Positions 59,724 to 64,000 of a stretch of DNA of 64,000 nucleotides are shown here, piece by piece. Below the pieces are notes generated by a model. The model ran no database searches. It was not told where the DNA came from and saw only the letters and a program-made list of their open reading frames with translations. The DNA comes from Roseivivax sediminis (GTDB taxonomy: Bacteria; Pseudomonadota; Alphaproteobacteria; Rhodobacterales; Rhodobacteraceae). The position numbers and the translations under genes were made by a program. The stretch spans positions 58,477-122,476 of the forward strand of contig NZ_FOMS01000014.1 of assembly GCF_900112685.1 (NCBI RefSeq), read 5' to 3'. The stretch's first letter is position 1. Every line of letters begins with the position of its first letter.

Positions 59724-61115
59724 TTACAGGAAGCTGAAGTCTTCCACAGTCAGGTCGGCCGCGGTGACGCCCACTACGACGATTTCCTGGCCCTGGTAGG
59801 TCAGCGTTGCGGCGTCGACTGCGTCCTCGCCTTCACCGTAGGTCGTATCGGTGATGTCCAGCGCGTCGACGCGGCCCGCGAGGCCGGAGCCGGGCTCGTT
59901 CTCGACACCGGTCAGGAAGATCGTGTCGACACCGTCTTCGAAGTCGAGGATCGTGTCGGTCGCACCTTCGTCGCCGCGGTTCCAGACGAACACGTCCGCG
60001 CCTTCGCCGCCAGTCATCTCGTCGCTGCCGTCGCCACCGTTGATAGTGTCGTCGCCTTCGCCGCCGAAGATGGTGTCGTTGCGGCCGCCGCCGGCGAGGA
60101 AGTCGTCGCCTTCGCCGCCGTCGATCAGGTCGTTGCCGTTACCGCCGCCGACCGAATCGTCGCCTTCGCCGGCATCGATCGTGTCCATGCCGAAGCCGCC
60201 GCCGAGGTTGTCGGAGCCTTCGCCGGTGGTGATGGAATCAGTGCCGAAAGAGCCGCCGATGACGTTGTTGCCGTTACCGGTCGCGATGGTGTCGCTGCCG
60301 GCACCGCCCGCGATGACGTTGTCGCCGTCGCCGGTGGTGATGACGTCGTCGCCGAAGCCGCCGCCGATGGTGTTGTTGCCGTTGCCGGTCGAGATAACGT
60401 CATTGCCGGTGCCGCCACCGATGAAGTTGTTGCCTTCGCCGGCGCTGATGCTGTCGTCGCCGGTGCCGCCCGCGATGGTGTTGTTGCCTTCACCGCCGTC
60501 GATGGTGTCGTTACCGTTGCCACCCAGCAGGCCATCGTTGCCGTTGCCACCGCTGAGGTTGTCGTCACCGTCGCCGCCTTCCACGCGGTCGTCGCCGTCG
60601 CTGCCCGTCAGGGTGTCGTCACCGTCCGTGCCGGGCACGACGATACCGGGTGTCGGAAGATCCTCGACGCTCTCGAGCCCGGCGATGTCGTCAAAGCTCA
60701 GCGGCGAGGCGTCGAAATCCGCGAAGCCGTCGACAGAGGTCGCGATGGCCTGGAAATCTTCCGCGGTCAGATCCTCCGGCAGCGGCGTGCCGGACACCTC
60801 GATGAGGTAGTTCTGGAAGCCGGAGGTCTGGATGCCGATGACCTGCCGCTCTGCCCCGTCCTCGAACGAGAGGTCGGCCAGGTAGAAGTCCAGGTCCGAG
60901 AAATCGAGCGGAACCCCGTCGACGGAGAAGGTCTCCGGGACGGTCAGGATGGTCGCGTTGCCCTCGTCCCCGGACAGCGTCCCGGTAATGTCGTATTCGA
61001 GGGCAGTAACATCATCGTCGAATGTGGCGACGATTTCGACGGGGCTAACCGTGAGGATGTCGTCCGCACCGGTGCCATACGTCACTTCCAGGGCCGTAAA
61101 CGTGTAGGCCTGCAT
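59724..61115 (-). CDS. RTX calcium-binding repeat protein
   Basis: 463 residues, acidic, no Cys. Residues 1-155 form an unrecognised domain (beta-rich, ends SVEDLPTPG). Residues 161-376 are glycine/aspartate nonapeptides of the GGxGxD type: GTDGDDTLTGSDGDDRVEGG at the start, then a stretch (208-302) that alternates GNGNNxIGGGxGDDxIxTG. Residues 377-463 form a C-terminal region with DVFVWNRGDEGATDTILDFE, typical of type I secretion signals. No signal peptide, so type I secretion is likely; no matching ABC/HlyD genes are present in the window. Calcium-bound matrix or adhesin role is inferred. Confidence 0.87.
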   Translation of the reverse strand: MQAYTFTALEVTYGTGADDILTVSPVEIVATFDDDVTALEYDITGTLSGDEGNATILTVPETFSVDGVPLDFSDLDFYLADLSFEDGAERQVIGIQTSGFQNYLIEVSGTPLPEDLTAEDFQAIATSVDGFADFDASPLSFDDIAGLESVEDLPTPGIVVPGTDGDDTLTGSDGDDRVEGGDGDDNLSGGNGNDGLLGGNGNDTIDGGEGNNTIAGGTGDDSISAGEGNNFIGGGTGNDVISTGNGNNTIGGGFGDDVITTGDGDNVIAGGAGSDTIATGNGNNVIGGSFGTDSITTGEGSDNLGGGFGMDTIDAGEGDDSVGGGNGNDLIDGGEGDDFLAGGGRNDTIFGGEGDDTINGGDGSDEMTGGEGADVFVWNRGDEGATDTILDFEDGVDTIFLTGVENEPGSGLAGRVDALDITDTTYGEGEDAVDAATLTYQGQEIVVVGVTAADLTVEDFSFL

Positions 61116-61677
61116 GATCTACACCTCTCCAATTTCGCAAGAGTCAAAACTTCGTGCCCATAGAGGGGGTAAAGCGCCGCCTATTGTCAACGCATGGAGC
61201 GAAGGTTTTAAAACTTTTCATGGATGGAGCAGTGGGGGTCTCGCCGAACGACACATAATTAGCAGCTTTGGGGCGCTTATTGGGCGGAACAGGGGGAACG
61301 CAACCCGGACACGGCGATACGGGACCCGATTCGCGGCTTTCCACCTGCAACATGCCGGCCCGGGCGGGCGTCACATCCCTGTTTCAGACGCTTGGCATCC
61401 TGGGAAAGCGACGACAAAACCTGATCCGACCGCCGCGGAGAGGCGCATTAAGCTATGGTCCGCGAGCCCTCCTATGAAATCGGCGGAGTCCGCTTTTTAC
61501 TGCATGAATAAACGGCATTGTCGGGACGGCGGAAAAAAAACTGAACCAAGTCCCCCGTCCCGTGATGACAGAGCGCGGCGTCGAGGCTAAACGTCCGTTA
61601 GGAATCGTCGTCAAAGCCTTCAAGTTGGCAGGCAGCAAACTGCCTTCGCGGAAATCGGTTCAGTTCGTAGGACGAAG
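61116..61677. other. intergenic region between RTX and sugar transferase genes
   Basis: About 560 bases of divergent promoter DNA. No coding frame is supported. Features: TTTTAAAACTTTTCA near 61207 (A/T-rich), an A run near 61530 and a region of mixed composition. Size is large for two promoters, so an unannotated small RNA or regulator site is possible but not shown. Confidence 0.4.
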
Positions 61678-62373
61678 ATGAAAGATCAGAGCACATTTCT
61701 GCCCGAATATTTCAGCCCCGACCCCGCGTCGATGCGCCTGTCTGTCCTCGCGCGCACGCGGCAATCGTATCAGCGCTTCTGGAAGCGCGTCTTCGATATC
61801 GTTCTTGCCCTGCTCATGCTGCCGGCGTTGCTGCCCGTCATTGCGGTCCTGTGGCTTCTTGTCCGGCGCGACGGCGGGTCCGGCTTCTTCGGACATCGGC
61901 GTGTCGGCCAGTGCGGCCGGACCTTCCGCTGCTACAAGATCCGCACCATGGTTCCAGATGCGGACCGCCGGCTGGCCGAGTACCTCGCCACCAATCCCGA
62001 GGCGGCAGAGGAATGGACCCGCGATCACAAGCTCACCGACGACCCCCGCATCACCTCCCTGGGCAGGTTCCTGCGCGCCAGCAGCCTCGACGAGCTGCCG
62101 CAGATCTGGAACGTGCTGCGCGGCGACATGAGCTTCGTCGGCCCGCGTCCGGTTGTCCGTGCCGAAATGCGCAGATACGGGCCGTACCGGTCGGCCTACC
62201 TTGCGCTGAAGCCCGGCATCACGGGGGTCTGGCAGGTCTCGGGACGCAACGACGTCAGCTACCAGGAACGCGTCCGGATGGATGTCTCCTACCTCGCGAA
62301 CGCCTCTTTGAAGACGGATCTGTACCTTCTCTTCAAGACCGTGAACGCTGTTCTCGACCGGACGGGCCGCTGA
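61678..62373 (+). CDS. ExoY-type initiating sugar transferase
   Basis: 231 residues. One N-terminal membrane segment (FWKRVFDIVLALLMLPALLP), then FRCYKIRTMVPDADRRLAEY, SLGRFLRASSLDELPQIWNV, RGDMSFVGPRPVVRAEM and KPGITGVWQVSGRNDVSYQE: the bacterial sugar transferase domain of the short (ExoY/WcaJ C-terminal) type. Transfers a hexose-1-phosphate to undecaprenyl phosphate to start the repeat unit. Confidence 0.92.
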   Translation: MKDQSTFLPEYFSPDPASMRLSVLARTRQSYQRFWKRVFDIVLALLMLPALLPVIAVLWLLVRRDGGSGFFGHRRVGQCGRTFRCYKIRTMVPDADRRLAEYLATNPEAAEEWTRDHKLTDDPRITSLGRFLRASSLDELPQIWNVLRGDMSFVGPRPVVRAEMRRYGPYRSAYLALKPGITGVWQVSGRNDVSYQERVRMDVSYLANASLKTDLYLLFKTVNAVLDRTGR

Positions 62374-62403
62374 CCGGCCCGGAGACCCCGATCGGCGGAA
62401 CCT

Positions 62404-63408
62404 TCAGATCCGGTGGAAGGCCCGGTACCACGCGACGAACCTGTCGACGCCCACCGCTACCGGCGTACCGGACCGCGCGCCGATCAGGGCCTCGAGCAGC
62501 GCGGTGTCGGCCCAGGTCGCCGGGACGTCGCCGGGTTGCATCGGCATGAGCTTCCGCTCCGCCTGCCGCCCGGTCGCCGCCTCGATCGCCGCGATGAAAT
62601 CGGTCAGCTGCACCGGCTCGGAATTGCCGATGTTCACCACCCGGAACGGCGCCACCGGCGACAGGCTGTCCGCCTCGCCCTCCGGGCGGCCGCGTTCGGG
62701 CACCGCGCCCGCAAGCCGCGCGATGCCTTCCACGAGGTCGTCGATATAGGTGAAGTCGCGCTTCATGTCGCCGTGGTTGTAGACCTCGATCGGCGCGCCT
62801 TCGAGGATCGCCTTGGTGAACTTGAAGAGTGCCATGTCCGGCCGCCCCCAGGGTCCGTAGACGGTGAAGAAGCGGAACATGGTGATCGGCAGATCGTAGA
62901 GATGGGCGTAGGAATGGGCCATCGCCTCGGTCGCCTTCTTGGTGGCGGCGTAGAACGACATCTGGTGATCGGCGCGCATCGTCTCGCGATAGGGCATCTC
63001 GGTGTTCGCGCCGTAGGCCGAGGAGGTGGAGGCAAGCAGCATGTGCCGCGGCGGATGCGCGCGGGCGGCCTCCAGCAGCTCGAACGTGCCGGCGATGTTG
63101 CTCTCCAGATAGGAGCGCGGATTCTCGAGCGAGTAGCGCACCCCCGCCTGCGCGGCGAGGTGGATCACCGTGTCGAAGCCGCCGTCCGCGAAAAGACCGG
63201 CCAGCACCCCGGGATCCTCCACCGCCGCCTCGATGAAGCGGAAGCCCGGGTTGGCGCCGATCTCGGACAGCCGCGCGCGCTTCAGCGCGACATCGTAGTA
63301 ATCGGTCATCGCGTCGAGCCCGACGACCTCGACCCCCGCTGCCAGCAGGCGCTGCACGCAATGGTAGCCGATGAAGCCGGCCGCGCCCGTCACAAGCGCT
63401 TTTTCCAT
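62404..63408 (-). CDS. UDP-glucuronate 4-epimerase-like NAD epimerase
   Basis: 334 residues. The start is set at MEKALVTGAAGFIGYHCVQR, the NAD-binding strand. HLAAQAGVRYSLENPRSYLE near residue 80 is diagnostic of the CapI/LspL-type UDP-glucuronate epimerases; SSTSSAYGANTEMPY and YAATKKATEAMAHSYAHLYD hold Ser/Tyr/Lys; FTVYGPWGRPDMALFKFTKA follows. Makes UDP-galacturonate, suggesting a uronic acid in the polymer. The 31-base gap to the sugar transferase is convergent. Confidence 0.85.
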   Translation of the reverse strand: MEKALVTGAAGFIGYHCVQRLLAAGVEVVGLDAMTDYYDVALKRARLSEIGANPGFRFIEAAVEDPGVLAGLFADGGFDTVIHLAAQAGVRYSLENPRSYLESNIAGTFELLEAARAHPPRHMLLASTSSAYGANTEMPYRETMRADHQMSFYAATKKATEAMAHSYAHLYDLPITMFRFFTVYGPWGRPDMALFKFTKAILEGAPIEVYNHGDMKRDFTYIDDLVEGIARLAGAVPERGRPEGEADSLSPVAPFRVVNIGNSEPVQLTDFIAAIEAATGRQAERKLMPMQPGDVPATWADTALLEALIGARSGTPVAVGVDRFVAWYRAFHRI

Positions 63409-63578
63409 CCAGTCTCCCACCGGCAATGCGGTTTCGGTCGAGGGCGGCAGACGGCCCGGGCGGGCGGGACCGTGTCGCATGACAGACGAACACGGCGAAC
63501 ACGAGACTTGAAGCCGCTACGGCCGATCGCGGGGTCTCCGGAGGACCCCAGCCCGCCACTCGCCGGGCCGGTACCCGA

Positions 63579-64000
63579 TCAGAACCGGAAGTTCAGGCTC
63601 ACGCTCGCGCTGTAGGCGGTGGCGTCGAGATCATCGTAGATACTGTCGTCGAAATCCTCGAACTTGTCGTAGTCGAACTCGAAGCCGACGGTGATCCTAT
63701 CGTTCAGGAACCGCTCCGCGCCGACACCGAGGAAATATCCGGACGAATCCTCGACCTTCGGATTGTCGGTGTAGATCTCGGCGTAACCGGCGGTACCGTA
63801 GACCATGTTGCGTCCGAACGCGACACCCGCGCGGGGACCCACCCGAAAAACACCTTGCTCGGAGTCGACCCCGACATATTGCGCGCCCACGCCCAGAACG
63901 GTTGTTCCGAACTGATAGTCGAAGGCGATCCGCCCGCCCGCCGTCGGGTCTTCTCCGTCGGCGCTGGCGGCGTCGCTTTCGATCATGCCGTATCCGACGA
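63579..64000 (-). CDS. outer-membrane beta-barrel protein (5' part beyond window)
   Basis: C-terminal part of a porin-like small barrel: FDYQFGTTVLGVGAQYVGVD, MVYGTAGYAEIYTDN, YFLGVGAERFLNDRITVGFE and a final strand ending in Phe (AYSASVSLNFRF). The terminal F and alternating pattern are typical of BAM-inserted barrels (OmpA-like/Opacity family). The frame continues past the window edge, so the start is not visible. Confidence 0.75.
   Translation of the reverse strand, partial: VGYGMIESDAASADGEDPTAGGRIAFDYQFGTTVLGVGAQYVGVDSEQGVFRVGPRAGVAFGRNMVYGTAGYAEIYTDNPKVEDSSGYFLGVGAERFLNDRITVGFEFDYDKFEDFDDSIYDDLDATAYSASVSLNFRF

Noticed and set aside
60000..60640. Regular short repeats as a CRISPR array or tandem DNA repeat
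   Set aside because: The periodicity (27 and 54 bases) follows the nonapeptide turns of the RTX protein, the copies vary at synonymous positions and there are no unique spacers.
59655..61163. 502-codon plus-strand frame across the RTX gene
   Set aside because: Valine/alanine-rich shadow created by the complementary strand of the glycine/aspartate repeats; no start site and no domain.
1..64000. tRNA, rRNA or CRISPR genes
   Set aside because: No cloverleaf-like sequence with a recognisable T-loop, no rRNA motif and no repeat-spacer structure were noticed on either strand by eye; a dedicated scan was not possible.

Overview
The window looks like an alphaproteobacterium of the Rhodobacteraceae (Roseobacter-type): GC-rich throughout, with an NAD-dependent formate dehydrogenase fdsGBA-fdhD-fdsD operon, TRAP carriers, LacI/GntR sugar-acid regulation and a RepA/ParA/ParB replication block. 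The replication and partition genes near 30-34 kb, several decaying insertion sequences and a large surface-polysaccharide region indicate an extrachromosomal replicon (plasmid or chromid). The gene content (RepA-type replicon, rmlCBDA order, Wzc/Wza/ExoY-type genes) resembles the 'biofilm plasmids' described in roseobacters; that identification is inference.

Layout. 0-4.7 kb: five-gene ABC importer of the urea/short-chain amide/branched-chain amino acid class. 4.7-5.8 kb: debris holding a broken ParE toxin, its apparently intact antitoxin, and the decayed start of an FdhF/YdeP-type oxidoreductase. 5.9-12.9 kb: LysR regulator and the soluble molybdenum formate dehydrogenase operon. 12.9-14.2 kb: debris (response-regulator stub, IS256-type stub, anonymous C-terminal stub, integrase stub) around an intact WGR-domain gene. 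14.4-19.3 kb: LacI regulator facing two identical palindromic operators and an arylsulfotransferase plus nitrate/sulfonate-type ABC importer. 19.4-19.9 kb: C-terminal TnpB remnant. 19.9-27.8 kb: TRAP carrier and four sugar-acid enzymes, with a divergent GntR regulator and a FadR-type operator. 28.1-29.8 kb: SGNH-like protein and a sulfotransferase. 29.97-34.1 kb: repA, an iteron-bearing origin, parA, parB and four parS-like palindromes. 34.1-34.8 kb: IS21 and IS630 remnants.

34.9-64 kb is a polysaccharide locus: Wzc-type tyrosine kinase, rmlC-rmlB, then rmlD and rmlA destroyed by an IS66 remnant carrying an IS3-family copy; a convergent eight-gene operon (glycosyltransferase, Wzx-like flippase, epimerase, second glycosyltransferase-like protein, Wzy-like polymerase, three sulfotransferase-like proteins); a degraded second wzc; kdsD-kdsB-kdsA for CMP-KDO precursors; a second IS3-family element; a Wza-YjbF-YjbH export set; an RTX calcium-binding protein; an ExoY-like initiating sugar transferase; a UDP-sugar epimerase; and an outer-membrane beta-barrel cut by the window end.

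Read together, the right half encodes a Wzx/Wzy-type, probably sulfated extracellular polysaccharide with rhamnose-pathway and KDO-pathway precursor genes. The rhamnose branch is broken here, so this replicon alone cannot make dTDP-L-rhamnose. The left half is metabolic: formate oxidation, import of amide- and sulfonate-like compounds, and sugar-acid catabolism. All family assignments come from reading motifs and recalled family patterns; no database search was run.
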